A DNA stretch of 64,000 nt, taken from assembly GCA_003314535.1 (NCBI GenBank), contig POSG01000002.1, positions 1 through 64,000 on the forward strand, read 5' to 3'. The notes under the pieces are model-generated. The model saw only the letters and a list, made by a program, of their open reading frames with translations. It was not told where the DNA came from and did not search any database. Source of the DNA: Geobacter sp. (GTDB taxonomy: Bacteria > Desulfobacterota > Desulfuromonadia > Geobacterales > Geobacteraceae). Position numbers and translations under genes: made by a program. How positions within the stretch are numbered: position 1 is the first letter of the stretch; each line of letters opens with the position of its first letter. This document shows, piece by piece, positions 1 to 7,923 of this stretch.

Positions 1-36
1 GATAAGATCGCAATCCCGAAATTTATCGAAGAATGT

Positions 37-134
37 GGAAGCGCGTCGGTCGCTGGTGGGCCGCCCGGTCTTCAAAACCGGTGTGGGGGGTGAGAAACTT
101 CCCGGGTGGGTTCGATTCCCATGCGCTTCCGCCA
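37..134 (+). tRNA. selC: tRNA-Sec (UCA anticodon)
   Basis: The acceptor stem is eight base pairs (37-44 with 123-130), followed by discriminator G131 and an encoded CCA (132-134). The anticodon loop at 70-76 carries TCA at 72-74, flanked by a CCGGT/ACCGG stem, and there is a long variable arm rich in G. The 98-nt length and 8-bp acceptor stem are hallmarks of bacterial selenocysteine tRNA, which decodes in-frame UGA with SelB; selB lies at 28617 in this window. The 3' end serves as the attachment site of the integrated element that follows. Confidence 0.96.
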
Positions 135-136
135 AA
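116..136 (+). other. attL: 3' end of selC used as integration site
   Basis: The stretch TTCCCATGCGCTTCCGCCAAA at the tRNA 3' end recurs, with one T missing, at 8235-8254. Integration of tyrosine-recombinase elements into tRNA 3' ends leaves such a direct repeat, with the tRNA restored on the integrase side. The integrase gene starts 190 bp downstream, as expected for attL. Confidence 0.85.
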
Positions 137-164
137 ACAAATCCAATACAATCTGATGTAGTAC

Positions 165-192
165 AAAAACCCGTTAGAAATAGCGGGTTTTT
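165..192 (+). terminator. Rho-independent terminator after tRNA-Sec
   Basis: A hairpin with arms AAAAACCCG (165-173) and CGGGTTTTT (184-192) closes a ten-base loop and runs into a T-tract. It lies just past the tRNA and, because of the flanking A-run, could act in both directions. It lies inside the integrated element, so the element probably brought its own terminator for the tRNA transcript. Confidence 0.75.
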
Positions 193-237
193 TGTTGTCC
201 ATTGTCCAATGATGTATTATAATGTCTCGTGGAATCT

Positions 238-312
238 GGGGTAACATGGGGGTAACTCTCGGGGTAACTGGCAAATATGGTGGGGTAACTCACCTTAAAA
301 TCTGGGGGTAAC
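238..312 (+). repeat. Five GGGGTAAC direct repeats next to attL
   Basis: GGGGTAAC occurs at 238-245, 249-256, 261-268, 282-289 and 305-312, all on the plus strand, immediately before the integrase start. Spacings between starts are 11, 12, 21 and 23 bases, close to whole helical turns. Further copies lie beside the other attachment site. The likely role is arm-type binding by the integrase, or autoregulation of its promoter. Confidence 0.75.
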
Positions 313-324
313 AAGGGGGTTGGA

Positions 325-1554
325 ATGGCACTCTCTGATATTCAAGCCAAAAAAGCGCAACCAAAAACAAAGACTTACAAGCTTTCAGATGGAGGTGGTC
401 TCTATCTTCAAGTTACCCCTAGCGGTGGGAAGTGGTGGCGTTTCAAATACCGCTTCGATGACAAAGAAAAATTGCTTTCCCTTGGAGTATATCCGGACAT
501 TTCCCTTGCAGATGCGCGTGTGCGTCGGAATGAAGCCAGAAAACTCGTTGCCAATGGCGTTGATCCTTCTTTAGCAAGAAAAGAGGAAAAAAAGGCTAAA
601 ACTGATCTTCTAGCCAACAGTTTTGAAATTGTCGCTCGTGAATGGCACAAGCATATGCAGGACAACAAAGAATGGGCTCCAGATCACGCGACAACCATCA
701 TGAATCGGTTGGAAAAAGACATTTTTCCCTGGATTGGTGGCACTCCGATAAGTGAAGTCACAGCAAAAGAGATCAAGGCAATTCTCGATAGGATACGATC
801 AAGAGGCGTGGTGGAAACAGCCAGGCGCGCCTTGACCATCATGGGGCAAGTCTACCGTTATGCAATTGCTACGGATCGGGCGAATTACGATATTTCTGCA
901 GGCTTCAAGAGTTACCTTCCCGCCACAAGCAAGACCAGAAAACATATGGCGTCAGTGACGGACCCGAAAGAGCTTGCACCGTTACTGCGAATCATAGATA
1001 GGTATCAAGGAAGTTTCGTTACTCAATGCGCCGTGAAGCTTCTCCCATTGGTTTTCGTTCGCCCTGGTGAATTACGGCATATGGAATGGGCGGAAGTGGA
1101 TCTTGATGCAGCCGAATGGAATATTCCCGGCCCCAAGATGAAAATGAAGAATGCTCACCTTGTCCCACTCTCCCGACAGGCAATTGAGATCCTGAAGGAG
1201 ATCCAACCGCTTACCGGAAACAGCAAGTACGTCTTTCCCTCCACAAGATCATTTTTCCGCTGTATGAGCGATAACACCATAAACGCTGCATTCCGTCGCA
1301 TGGGGCTTGATAAGGAAACCATCACCGGCCATGGATTCAGGGCAACGGCAAGAACGATACTTGATGAAGTGCTACAGATCCGGACTGACTTCATTGAACA
1401 TCAACTCGCCCATGCCGTGAAAGACCCAAATGGACGTGCGTACAATCGAACGGCACATCTTGCAGAGCGCCGGAAGATGATGCAAACATGGGCGGATTAC
1501 CTGGACGGACTGAAGGCCGGGGCAAAGGTATTGCCGTTGAAACGGGCAGAATAG
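325..1554 (+). CDS. int: P4-type tyrosine integrase
   Basis: This 409-residue protein has the N-terminal arm-binding DUF4102 domain (about 1-90, starting with a typical SDIQAKKAQP and DGGGLYLQV pattern), a core-binding SAM-like domain (about 100-195) and a C-terminal catalytic domain. The catalytic residues are visible: R246 in FVRPGELR, H336 and R339 in HGFR, H363 in QLAH and nucleophile Y373 in AYNR. It catalyses site-specific recombination between the phage and bacterial att sites. It lies next to the selC attachment site, and P4-type integrases often use tRNA 3' ends including selC. The gene appears intact, so the enzyme may still excise the element. Confidence 0.97.
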   Translation: MALSDIQAKKAQPKTKTYKLSDGGGLYLQVTPSGGKWWRFKYRFDDKEKLLSLGVYPDISLADARVRRNEARKLVANGVDPSLARKEEKKAKTDLLANSFEIVAREWHKHMQDNKEWAPDHATTIMNRLEKDIFPWIGGTPISEVTAKEIKAILDRIRSRGVVETARRALTIMGQVYRYAIATDRANYDISAGFKSYLPATSKTRKHMASVTDPKELAPLLRIIDRYQGSFVTQCAVKLLPLVFVRPGELRHMEWAEVDLDAAEWNIPGPKMKMKNAHLVPLSRQAIEILKEIQPLTGNSKYVFPSTRSFFRCMSDNTINAAFRRMGLDKETITGHGFRATARTILDEVLQIRTDFIEHQLAHAVKDPNGRAYNRTAHLAERRKMMQTWADYLDGLKAGAKVLPLKRAE

Positions 1555-1647
1555 AGATTTCAGTTTCGCGGGATAGGGTGGCCACCCGAAAAGCCGGTAA
1601 TCTCCACCGGCTTCCCGCGATATACCAGGAGACCGCAAGGAGAAGCG

Positions 1648-2418
1648 GTGGTGAAAAAACCTCTCGAATTAGGTCATATTGACAAGATAATATCTGACAT
1701 TAAGGATTATATCCAAGAATATGGTTCTAGTGACTTTCACAAGATTCAAGAATATATCAATTGGAATTTAGAACTCCTTGAAAGCGAAGCTAAAAGAGCC
1801 CTTCAAGAAGCGATGTCTATTTCAGACGAGATGCTGCAATATATTGATACACCTAGTGATGTTGTCTATGATTCAAATATAGGTATCAATGAAAGTGATG
1901 ATGATTATTTGTTGACTAGATCAATATGCGATGCTTTAGATATTATACTAACAATTAAGTGTTACCATTATGTTAGGGATATTGAGTGTAGTGATGATGT
2001 AAAGAGTCTTATTGAATCATTAGATGAACTACGAACCAGAATGTTTATATACAGAGGGGTTGAATTAGAGAAACAACAAATCGATGACAAGTACAAAAAA
2101 TCAAAAGGTGGATCTAAAAATAAGAAACCCCTTGCTATATGCGCTTTAATTGGTGATTTTGTCAGAAATGACATTGATATAAAACCTAGACAGGTATGGG
2201 CTAGAATTCTTCGATTAATTAATGAAGGTGATGGTCGTCTTGTTATATCTTTAAAGGGCGTAAAATATTGTATTTATAAAGAAAAAGATGATGTCGATAT
2301 TCTTTGCGAGCTAGCTGATGGAAAGATAGAACCTAAAACAATGAGGTTTCGTTCAGCATTTGAAGATCACGTTACTGCAGCAAAAAAATTTTTTAGAAAA
2401 AAGTTTCTGAACAAGTAG
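1648..2418 (+). CDS. Hypothetical protein of the integrated element
   Basis: A 256-residue soluble protein starting at one of two adjacent GTG codons (1648 or 1651), placed after an AAGGAG ribosome site at 1638-1643. I do not recognise the family. The N-terminal 150 residues are acidic and helical, followed by a Lys-rich linker (about 148-160) and a basic C-terminus ending in KKFFRKKFLNK. The coding sequence is much more AT-rich than its neighbours and uses many A/T-ending codons, which suggests a separate origin from the phage-like genes. It sits between integrase and the AlpA-like regulator, a usual place for accessory cargo, so a defence or regulatory role is possible but unsupported. Confidence 0.7.
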   Translation: MVKKPLELGHIDKIISDIKDYIQEYGSSDFHKIQEYINWNLELLESEAKRALQEAMSISDEMLQYIDTPSDVVYDSNIGINESDDDYLLTRSICDALDIILTIKCYHYVRDIECSDDVKSLIESLDELRTRMFIYRGVELEKQQIDDKYKKSKGGSKNKKPLAICALIGDFVRNDIDIKPRQVWARILRLINEGDGRLVISLKGVKYCIYKEKDDVDILCELADGKIEPKTMRFRSAFEDHVTAAKKFFRKKFLNK

Positions 2419-2483
2419 TTTCTCCGAAAACCGCCCATATATGATGTCCCCGTAACGTTTAATAAAGAACGGAGACAAACAAT

Positions 2484-2723
2484 ATGGACACAAGAAATAG
2501 AATACCCCTCCCTGAAACTGGCTATATCCGACTTTCTCAAATTGTAGGAAATCCAAAATCCAACCCCCCTATACCCGCGATTTTTCCCGTATCACCCGCC
2601 ACCTGGTGGAATGGCGTCAAAAAAGGACGCTATCCGAAGCCAGTCAAACTCGGACCTCGCATTACTGCATGGAGAATCGAAGATATCAGGGCCTTGATTG
2701 AAACTGGCCCGAAGGCTGTCTAA
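2484..2723 (+). CDS. AlpA-like transcriptional regulator
   Basis: The 79-residue protein has the AlpA/MerR-like helix-turn-helix pattern: GYIRLSQIV near the start, PATWWNGVKKGRYPKPVKLG in the middle and TAWRIEDIRALIE near the end. Such proteins regulate excision or integrase expression in P4-like elements and satellites. A ribosome site (GGAGAC near 2471) precedes the ATG. The stop codon overlaps the start of the next gene by one base (TAATG), so the two are probably translationally coupled. Confidence 0.85.
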   Translation: MDTRNRIPLPETGYIRLSQIVGNPKSNPPIPAIFPVSPATWWNGVKKGRYPKPVKLGPRITAWRIEDIRALIETGPKAV

Positions 2724-3286
2724 TGCTTCCGATTGAATTTATCTCCGAAATTCTGCCGTCTCCCGGAGCGTCCACGGCCATTCATGGTGCTCTACCACCG
2801 AAGAAATCGCAGAACAAGAAGAAAATGTTATCGAATAGCCAGTATGGAAATAAAAGAACCACGAAATCCAAATATAAAGGCGTACCAATTTCTGGAAAAT
2901 TTGTCCCGATATTATGGGATGAACTTGATTCACCTGCATACCAGGAATTGTCTGGCGGTTCAGCAAAACTCTATAACTATCTCAAGAAGGCGGCCAGAAC
3001 AGTTGCGCACGACGATAGAATACCAGAGCGGGAAGCTATCTTTGATTTTACTTACACGGAAGCGAAGAAACATGGATTCCACGAAAGAACCTTCATTCGC
3101 TGTCTGAAGGAATTATGGAATCTAGGCTTTATACATGTGATTGAACGGGGAGGCCTACGAGGGACAAGACGTTCTAACTCAAAGTATCGGCTATGCAGGT
3201 ATTGGATGACCTACAAGGTTAAAGATGGCTGGACGGATCGGAGCGCAGTCGAACCTAACCCCTTTTTAAACCCATGTGAACCCTAA
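2723..3286 (+). CDS. Winged-helix-like phage protein, possible replication or regulatory protein
   Basis: A 187-residue basic protein coupled to the AlpA gene through TAATG. The central part (about 60-160) alternates helix and basic turns: GGSAKLYNYLKKAAR, then HGFHERTFIRCLKELWNLGFI followed by RGGLRGTRRSNSKYRL, which reads like a winged-helix DNA-binding fold with a basic wing. Proteins of this size and shape in satellites often serve as replication initiators or repressors. The paired repeats just downstream (3384-3462) could be its binding sites. The first 50 residues look disordered. Function is inferred from fold appearance only. Confidence 0.6.
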   Translation: MLPIEFISEILPSPGASTAIHGALPPKKSQNKKKMLSNSQYGNKRTTKSKYKGVPISGKFVPILWDELDSPAYQELSGGSAKLYNYLKKAARTVAHDDRIPEREAIFDFTYTEAKKHGFHERTFIRCLKELWNLGFIHVIERGGLRGTRRSNSKYRLCRYWMTYKVKDGWTDRSAVEPNPFLNPCEP

Positions 3287-3383
3287 AGAGCGGGATGATC
3301 ATCGAGGGCAATATTAGGGGTAGTAGATGGCATTATATTGTACTCTGCACTTATGACAGGGGTCAAAGCATGAAATTGGTATC

Positions 3384-3462
3384 CTACAACTGCACTTTTT
3401 CCAGTGGTATTTGGACAAAAGAACAGTTGTAGACGAAATAACCCCTGACAAAAGAACAGTTG
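3384..3462 (+). repeat. Paired direct and inverted repeats (operator- or iteron-like)
   Basis: GACAAAAGAACAGTTG occurs twice, at 3414-3429 and 3447-3462, exactly 33 bases apart (about three helical turns). In addition CTACAACTG at 3384-3392 is the inverse of CAGTTGTAG at 3424-3432. The cluster lies in the 198-bp gap between the winged-helix-like gene and the next small gene, where an operator, promoter region or origin would be expected. Confidence 0.6.
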
Positions 3463-3484
3463 ACTTTATTTTTTCGGAGACTTC

Positions 3485-3652
3485 ATGAGCAAAAGAAACC
3501 GGCCATTGAGCCAGAAGCAGCAACGGGCAATAAGGGAAATGGTTATGAAAGTTGAGAAAATTCGATCATGGAATATCACCGGCGTGAGGCCGGAGCGTAA
3601 GGAGAATGATGATGAGATGCGCACAACGCTGTTTGAGAGCATACGAGGTTGA
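3485..3652 (+). CDS. Small basic hypothetical protein (55 residues)
   Basis: A short reading frame with ATG at 3485, preceded by CGGAG at 3475-3479, encodes a highly charged, basic N-terminus (MSKRNRPLSQKQQRAIREM) and ends at TGA 3650-3652. It overlaps the following gene by about 45 bases in another frame, as is common in compact phage gene runs. I do not recognise it. A small DNA-binding or accessory role would fit, but the call rests on start context and position alone. Confidence 0.45.
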   Translation: MSKRNRPLSQKQQRAIREMVMKVEKIRSWNITGVRPERKENDDEMRTTLFESIRG

Positions 3653-3818
3653 GAAACATCAAGTCCCTCTGCCGGACTTCCACGAGTTGCGAGACTATCA
3701 AGGGGAATATGTCCTGGTTGGCGTCGGCCTTACAGAGACGCGATACCATGAAATAAGGAAGTCATTACCCCCCCATGTTATTGACCGCCTGATCGGTTGG
3801 AAACGAATTAGCTTATGA
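3606..3818 (+). CDS. Small hypothetical phage protein
   Basis: The frame begins with three consecutive ATG codons (3606, 3609, 3612) right after AAGGAG at 3599-3604; the third has the best spacing. The 70-residue product is unrecognised and ends in RLIGWKRISL. Its stop overlaps the next start by four bases (ATGA), indicating coupled translation. The ending LIGWKRI recurs at the C-terminal end of the unrelated gene at 4238-4465. Confidence 0.55.
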   Translation: MMMRCAQRCLRAYEVEKHQVPLPDFHELRDYQGEYVLVGVGLTETRYHEIRKSLPPHVIDRLIGWKRISL

Positions 3819-4072
3819 AGAGGCCACCATGCCCGAAGTGCAAGGGGTATCTGATATTGACGGAAGAGCGGGACAGGACCAGGGTTATCAAGTGTGTCAA
3901 CTGCGGTTGGAGAAAATACCCACGAGAGTTTCCACCAGGCCATGATTATGACGGTTGCATCAAACTCTTGCGGGAAGTCCTGGTAACGCCGGATGGCGGC
4001 GCGATATGGGACACCAACAAATGGAAGGAACAAGAAAAGCGACTCAATGAGGAATTGAGTGCTGAAAGATGA
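3815..4072 (+). CDS. Small zinc-ribbon protein
   Basis: The 85-residue protein carries two CxxC knuckles, C6-P-K-C9 and C27-V-N-C30, spaced like a zinc ribbon, then a GWRKYP turn. The C-terminal half is charged and helical. Such ribbons occur in small phage regulatory or nucleic-acid-binding proteins. It overlaps the preceding gene by ATGA. No specific family can be named. Confidence 0.65.
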   Translation: MKRPPCPKCKGYLILTEERDRTRVIKCVNCGWRKYPREFPPGHDYDGCIKLLREVLVTPDGGAIWDTNKWKEQEKRLNEELSAER

Positions 4073-4237
4073 CCGCCTTTCGGAAGGTCCGGAAGGATTT
4101 CACATAGAAGGCAATAACCAGGCTGGACGTTCCCTTGAACGGATGGCCGCAATAGAACCAGCTGGACCGGATCTCTCGATCACGACGGCTGCATGAAAAT
4201 CAAAACCAAAAACAAAAATTCAAGGAGTAAAAACACC

Positions 4238-4465
4238 ATGAAAGATATGAATGCCATTCAACGCAAGATGAAAAACCTGTTCGAGGAATACGAGGGTATC
4301 CGCAAGAAAGCCGAGGGCGAAAAGCGCAGCATGAACGCCAACGATATAAAAAAGCGGACCGAACTGAAAGCCGAAATAGACGACCTGGCGGCGCGCCTGG
4401 CTTGTAACCTTATCGGCTGGAAGAGGATCGGAAGACAGACAACGAACAGTAACATTCAAAGGTAA
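4238..4465 (+). CDS. Probable truncated major capsid protein (HK97-type N-terminus)
   Basis: The start at ATG 4238 is chosen because AAGGAG lies at 4225-4230; an in-frame ATG at 4193 has no ribosome site. The 75-residue product is almost all charged helix, with LFEEYEGIRKKAEGEKRS followed by ELKAEIDDLAARL. This is the usual pattern of the N-terminal delta (scaffold) region of HK97-fold capsid proteins. The remaining roughly 250 residues of a capsid protein are absent, and the tail after residue 55 is unrelated. I infer a remnant left after deletion of the head genes; a small helical protein of other function cannot be excluded. Confidence 0.5.
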   Translation: MKDMNAIQRKMKNLFEEYEGIRKKAEGEKRSMNANDIKKRTELKAEIDDLAARLACNLIGWKRIGRQTTNSNIQR

Positions 4466-4470
4466 TAACG

Positions 4471-4932
4471 ATGAATGACATAACATCTGGAACCATTCAA
4501 ATAACTGGTCTTGCTGAACTTGAACGGAAATTACGAGAACTTCCGGAGCGGTTGGCAAAGAATGCCATGAGAAACGCTGTTCGTGCTGGTGCCGTGGCGA
4601 TCCAGAAGGAAGCGCGGAATCAATGCCCGGTATCAGCTGAACAGCATTATCTAGGCAAAGGTGCAAGGCGCATATTGATCAAACCCGGCAGCCTTAAAAA
4701 GCGCGGTATCAAAGTCAAACAGGTTTCCAGGAAGCGCAGTGACTATGCGCTGACATTTGAAGTCTACTATTCCAAACGCTACTGGTACGGGAAGTTTGTT
4801 GAAGCCGGAACATCGAAGATGGCAGCGGCGGCTCCACTCCGAAAAGGTTTTGATATTGCCAAGGAAGCGGCAACAGTTGCGATCAAGGAGAAGTTGGCAG
4901 CGGAGATTGAACGAGCTGCAAGCAAGCTGTAG
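4471..4932 (+). CDS. HK97 gp10-like head-tail protein
   Basis: The 153-residue protein begins with an ITGLAELERKLRELPERLAK pattern, has AVRAGAVAIQKEAR and a central tyrosine-rich strand region (YYSKRYWYGKFVEAGTSKM), then APLRKGFD near the end. This matches the HK97 gp10 family of head-tail connector or tail-completion proteins in siphophages, including the usual length. It follows the capsid remnant by five bases. Its presence without portal, terminase or protease indicates an incomplete phage module. Confidence 0.88.
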   Translation: MNDITSGTIQITGLAELERKLRELPERLAKNAMRNAVRAGAVAIQKEARNQCPVSAEQHYLGKGARRILIKPGSLKKRGIKVKQVSRKRSDYALTFEVYYSKRYWYGKFVEAGTSKMAAAAPLRKGFDIAKEAATVAIKEKLAAEIERAASKL

Positions 4933-5060
4933 GGGGGGGCGGGTCAACTTTCCAGGAACCGCCAACTGGAAACCGTGCGCGTACCAAAATTTTCGTATGT
5001 GCAAAATAAAAATCCGGATTTCAACGAAAAGGCCGCATATAGGGCCAAGGAGAAAAAATC

Positions 5061-7310
5061 ATGAGCAACAAACTTGCAGAACTCGTGGTTCAGGTTTCGG
5101 CCGACCATGCCAAGTTTGCCACAGACATGCAGACGATGCAGAAGACTGCGCAAAATTCGGCTGACCAGATTTCCCGTGCGCTCGGTGGCGTTCATGGAGC
5201 GGTGACGAAGATCGGGACGGCGTTTGCGGCTATTGCTGCCGGGGCCGGTCTTTCCAAAATCGTGCAATCCGCTGCCGATTGGAACCTCCAGGCGGCCAAG
5301 GTTGCACGGACGATGGGAACTACCACGGAACAGGCATCCGTGATGAACGTCGCTCTGTCTAAACTCGGCGTTGAACAGGGCGTGGCCGAATCTGCAGCAC
5401 TGAAACTTTCCCGCACATTGGGACAGGGAACCGACAAATTTGACAAATACGGCGTGACTGTCAAGGATTCCAGCGGCAAATTACTCCCCCTCCCGCAGAT
5501 CATGGCGAACGTCAACCAGAAGTTGCTTGATACCAAGGCAGGGACCGACAGAAACATCATTGCCACGCAACTCTACGGTAAATCCTGGGGCGAACTGCAA
5601 GCCATCCTGAAATTGACTCCTGAGAAGATGCAAGAGGCCGCAGAGATGGCAGAAAGGCTTCACCTTGTCGTCGGGCCTGATGGAGTGGAGAAATCCCGAC
5701 AGTACAAGGAGAAGTTGAACGAAGTCAACCTGATTGCCAAGTCGCTTTCTATCCAGCTCGGAACGGAATTGATGGATGCGGTTTTGTCCGTTGCTAAGGC
5801 AATGTCGAGTAGTGGCGTTGATGGTGCTGGGGCATTTGGTAAGGCAATCAAGGGACTTGTCAGGGATATTCAAGAGGCTGGGGTTTATTGGGGGTCGCTG
5901 GCCGACAAAATCGCCTTGCGTGTCAAATCCGGTGGCGGCCTTGGCAGGGCAATAAATGTCGCTGGGGTTATGAGTCCAGCGGCAGCCATACTTGATTCGT
6001 TCGTGATGAATTCCCGCGACAAGGATTATAAGCGGCAGATGCAGACCATTGACGATGCCGCAGTCACTCAGATGGCCGAAATCGATAAGAGTTATCAGAA
6101 TGGGTCACGTGCAAGCAAGGCAATAACCGGCGGCACTGTCCATGTTGGCAACAGCGAGGAAGCAGCAAAGGCACGTAAAACGGCTGCCGACGCACGCAAG
6201 GCAGAAGCGGAAGCCAGAAGGAAGGAAGAAGAGCTCCGGAAGGCCATGCTGTCAACGTGGAAGCAGTTGGGTGAAGCCGACCAGAAACGCGATGAGTATA
6301 TGCAGAACCAGGCCAAGGAATTGAACGATCTGAACGTCCAGGTGCTTGAACTTTCCGGAAGCTACGTCAAGGCACAGGCGGCCAAGGAAGCGTTTGAACG
6401 CAGCACTCCGGAATTCAAACAACTGGAATTCGGTGCGAAGTATGGCGATGCTAACGCCATGCGGAAACTGCAACTAAAAAACTCCCTGTTCCAGTTCGAT
6501 AGGGAATCTGCGGTTGATCGAGAAGCGCAAACAGCAATTGATTACAGCGGATTCAGGTCCAGCATCAGTGCGTTTGGCAAGCCCGGCATTGAGACACAAC
6601 GGGCGCAGATTGAACAGACGTATCAGACGCGGTTGATTGAGGCGAAAAAATTTTATAAGTCCTATCACAAGGACATGGAGAAATTCAACCAGGACTGTGT
6701 AGCCGCTGCCCGCGAGCGTGATCAGATGATAGCGTCGGTTGAAAAGCAAGAATGGGAAGGGCGTTTGCAGCGCATTGGCAACATGCTGGGTGAGATTGGT
6801 AACACTCTCATGGAGGGAAACCGGGAGCAGTTCGAAGCCGGGAAAGCCCTCGCCATCGCGTCAGCCATCGTCAATACCTACATGGCCGCATCATCGGCGT
6901 TTGCTGGCATTACGGCAGATTCTGGCGGGTGGTTAACTGCATTGGCAGCAACTGAAGCAGCAATGGTTGTTGCCACTGGTATGGCACAGGTCGCGGCAAT
7001 CGAATCGACACAGTACAGCCCCCGTGCGCGTGGTGGTTTAGTAAACGCAGGGCAGGCCTATTTGGTTGGCGAAGAAGGTCCGGAACTGATGATAGCCGGT
7101 CAGGACGGGCGCATCATTCCCAATAACCAGTTGGGCGGTGGCCAGAAGGTTGAGGTTACGAACGTATACCAGATTTCAACGGGCGTGCCTGAAACCGTCA
7201 GGGCTGAATTGTACCGGTACATGCCAGCGATAACGGCTCACTCTGTCGCGGCGGTTCAGACAGCAATCAATAATGGTACATCCCTGAGTAAAGCCGTGCG
7301 GAGAATGTAA
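5061..7310 (+). CDS. Phage tail tape-measure protein
   Basis: The 749-residue protein starts with the typical tape-measure opening (SNKLAELVVQVSADHAKFATDM) and has long helical, Ala/Gln/Lys-rich stretches (about 340-480), a hydrophobic segment near 595-640 and the C-terminal signature GQAYLVGEEGPELM followed by a glycine-rich stretch. Tape measures set siphophage tail length and form the channel at DNA ejection. AAGGAG at 5047-5052 precedes the ATG. No tail-tip or baseplate genes follow; transcription probably ends at the hairpin at 7324-7347. Confidence 0.9.
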   Translation: MSNKLAELVVQVSADHAKFATDMQTMQKTAQNSADQISRALGGVHGAVTKIGTAFAAIAAGAGLSKIVQSAADWNLQAAKVARTMGTTTEQASVMNVALSKLGVEQGVAESAALKLSRTLGQGTDKFDKYGVTVKDSSGKLLPLPQIMANVNQKLLDTKAGTDRNIIATQLYGKSWGELQAILKLTPEKMQEAAEMAERLHLVVGPDGVEKSRQYKEKLNEVNLIAKSLSIQLGTELMDAVLSVAKAMSSSGVDGAGAFGKAIKGLVRDIQEAGVYWGSLADKIALRVKSGGGLGRAINVAGVMSPAAAILDSFVMNSRDKDYKRQMQTIDDAAVTQMAEIDKSYQNGSRASKAITGGTVHVGNSEEAAKARKTAADARKAEAEARRKEEELRKAMLSTWKQLGEADQKRDEYMQNQAKELNDLNVQVLELSGSYVKAQAAKEAFERSTPEFKQLEFGAKYGDANAMRKLQLKNSLFQFDRESAVDREAQTAIDYSGFRSSISAFGKPGIETQRAQIEQTYQTRLIEAKKFYKSYHKDMEKFNQDCVAAARERDQMIASVEKQEWEGRLQRIGNMLGEIGNTLMEGNREQFEAGKALAIASAIVNTYMAASSAFAGITADSGGWLTALAATEAAMVVATGMAQVAAIESTQYSPRARGGLVNAGQAYLVGEEGPELMIAGQDGRIIPNNQLGGGQKVEVTNVYQISTGVPETVRAELYRYMPAITAHSVAAVQTAINNGTSLSKAVRRM

Positions 7311-7323
7311 AAGGTAGAAATAG

Positions 7324-7352
7324 CCCCCTTGCCTTATGGGTTGGGGGTTTTC
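7324..7352 (+). terminator. Terminator after tape-measure gene
   Basis: CCCCC at 7324-7328 pairs with GGGGG at 7343-7347, followed by TTTTCTTT. The hairpin overlaps the 3' end of the convergent ribbon-helix-helix gene and may serve both transcripts. Confidence 0.6.
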
Positions 7353-7519
7353 TTTGCTTGGTAATCGTATTTGATAAGAACGTCTTCAATCGCTTCTTCT
7401 AGCAGGACGTTATAGGGTTTTTTTTGGTCAAGTGCCAAATGCTTCAAGTCTGTGACCAGTTCAGGCCGCAATCTCACCCCAGTCTGCTCTCTCTTTACGG
7501 GACTTTTCTCTCGTGGCAT
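7334..7519 (-). CDS. Ribbon-helix-helix-type small regulator
   Basis: The 61-residue protein has the short beta strand TGVRLRPELV followed by two helices (LVTDLKHLALDQ and PYNVLLEEAIEDVLIK), the pattern of Arc/CopG-type DNA-binding proteins, often antitoxins or plasmid/phage regulators. It is transcribed divergently from the small gene at 7638. No toxin-like partner lies beside it. The region between the two divergent genes contains candidate promoters and a palindrome, so autoregulation is plausible. Confidence 0.75.
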   Translation of the reverse strand: MPREKSPVKREQTGVRLRPELVTDLKHLALDQKKPYNVLLEEAIEDVLIKYDYQAKKTPNP

Positions 7520-7527
7520 GCTTTAAA

Positions 7528-7615
7528 GTTTACCCGAAAAAATATTATCATGTCAAGAAATTGATATTGACAAGCTGTTAATATTATTGTAAACGAATAT
7601 GGTAACAATGTTACC
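7528..7615. promoter_or_regulatory. Divergent promoters and palindromic operator
   Basis: TTGACA-like -35 elements face outward: on the minus strand at 7551-7556 (TGTCAA on plus) with GTAAAC at 7528-7533 after 17 bases, and on the plus strand at 7567-7572 with GTAAAC at 7589-7594 after 16 bases. The arrangement is nearly symmetric. A palindrome GGTAAC-AAT-GTTACC lies at 7601-7615, just downstream of the plus promoter, a good site for a dimeric repressor such as the neighbouring ribbon-helix-helix protein. Confidence 0.5.
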
Positions 7616-7637
7616 ACACAAAAAAGGAGGATGGACA

Positions 7638-7895
7638 ATGGAAAAAGCAGAAAATAAAACTATGAACCTGTTCGAGAACGCGCGTATGAAGATCAACATT
7701 ACAAGGCTGGCTTTAGACAAGGTGATTGACGATAACGGGGGGGAAGTTGATTATGACATGGCCGAAAGTATCTTAATGATGATCACTGAAGCCCACGAGG
7801 CAATGGAAGCCCTTCACGGACCTTTCAGCGAAATGCATTCTGAGCTCGCATCAATAAAGGAAGGTTTTAACTCCAAGTACAAAAAAGTTGCATAA
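7638..7895 (+). CDS. Small hypothetical protein of the element
   Basis: The ATG at 7638 follows a strong AAAAAAGGAGG site (7620-7630). The 85-residue product is acidic and helical, with conserved-looking Met-rich helices (DYDMAESILMMITEAHEAMEA). I do not recognise it. It is the last gene before the right attachment site and is followed by a clear terminator. Confidence 0.65.
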   Translation: MEKAENKTMNLFENARMKINITRLALDKVIDDNGGEVDYDMAESILMMITEAHEAMEALHGPFSEMHSELASIKEGFNSKYKKVA

Positions 7896-7923
7896 CATTC
7901 TCGGAAACCTCCATCAAGATATG

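Noticed and set aside
238-312. Repeats at 238-312 as a CRISPR array
   Set aside because: Units are only eight bases with spacers of 3-15 bases and no cas genes are present.
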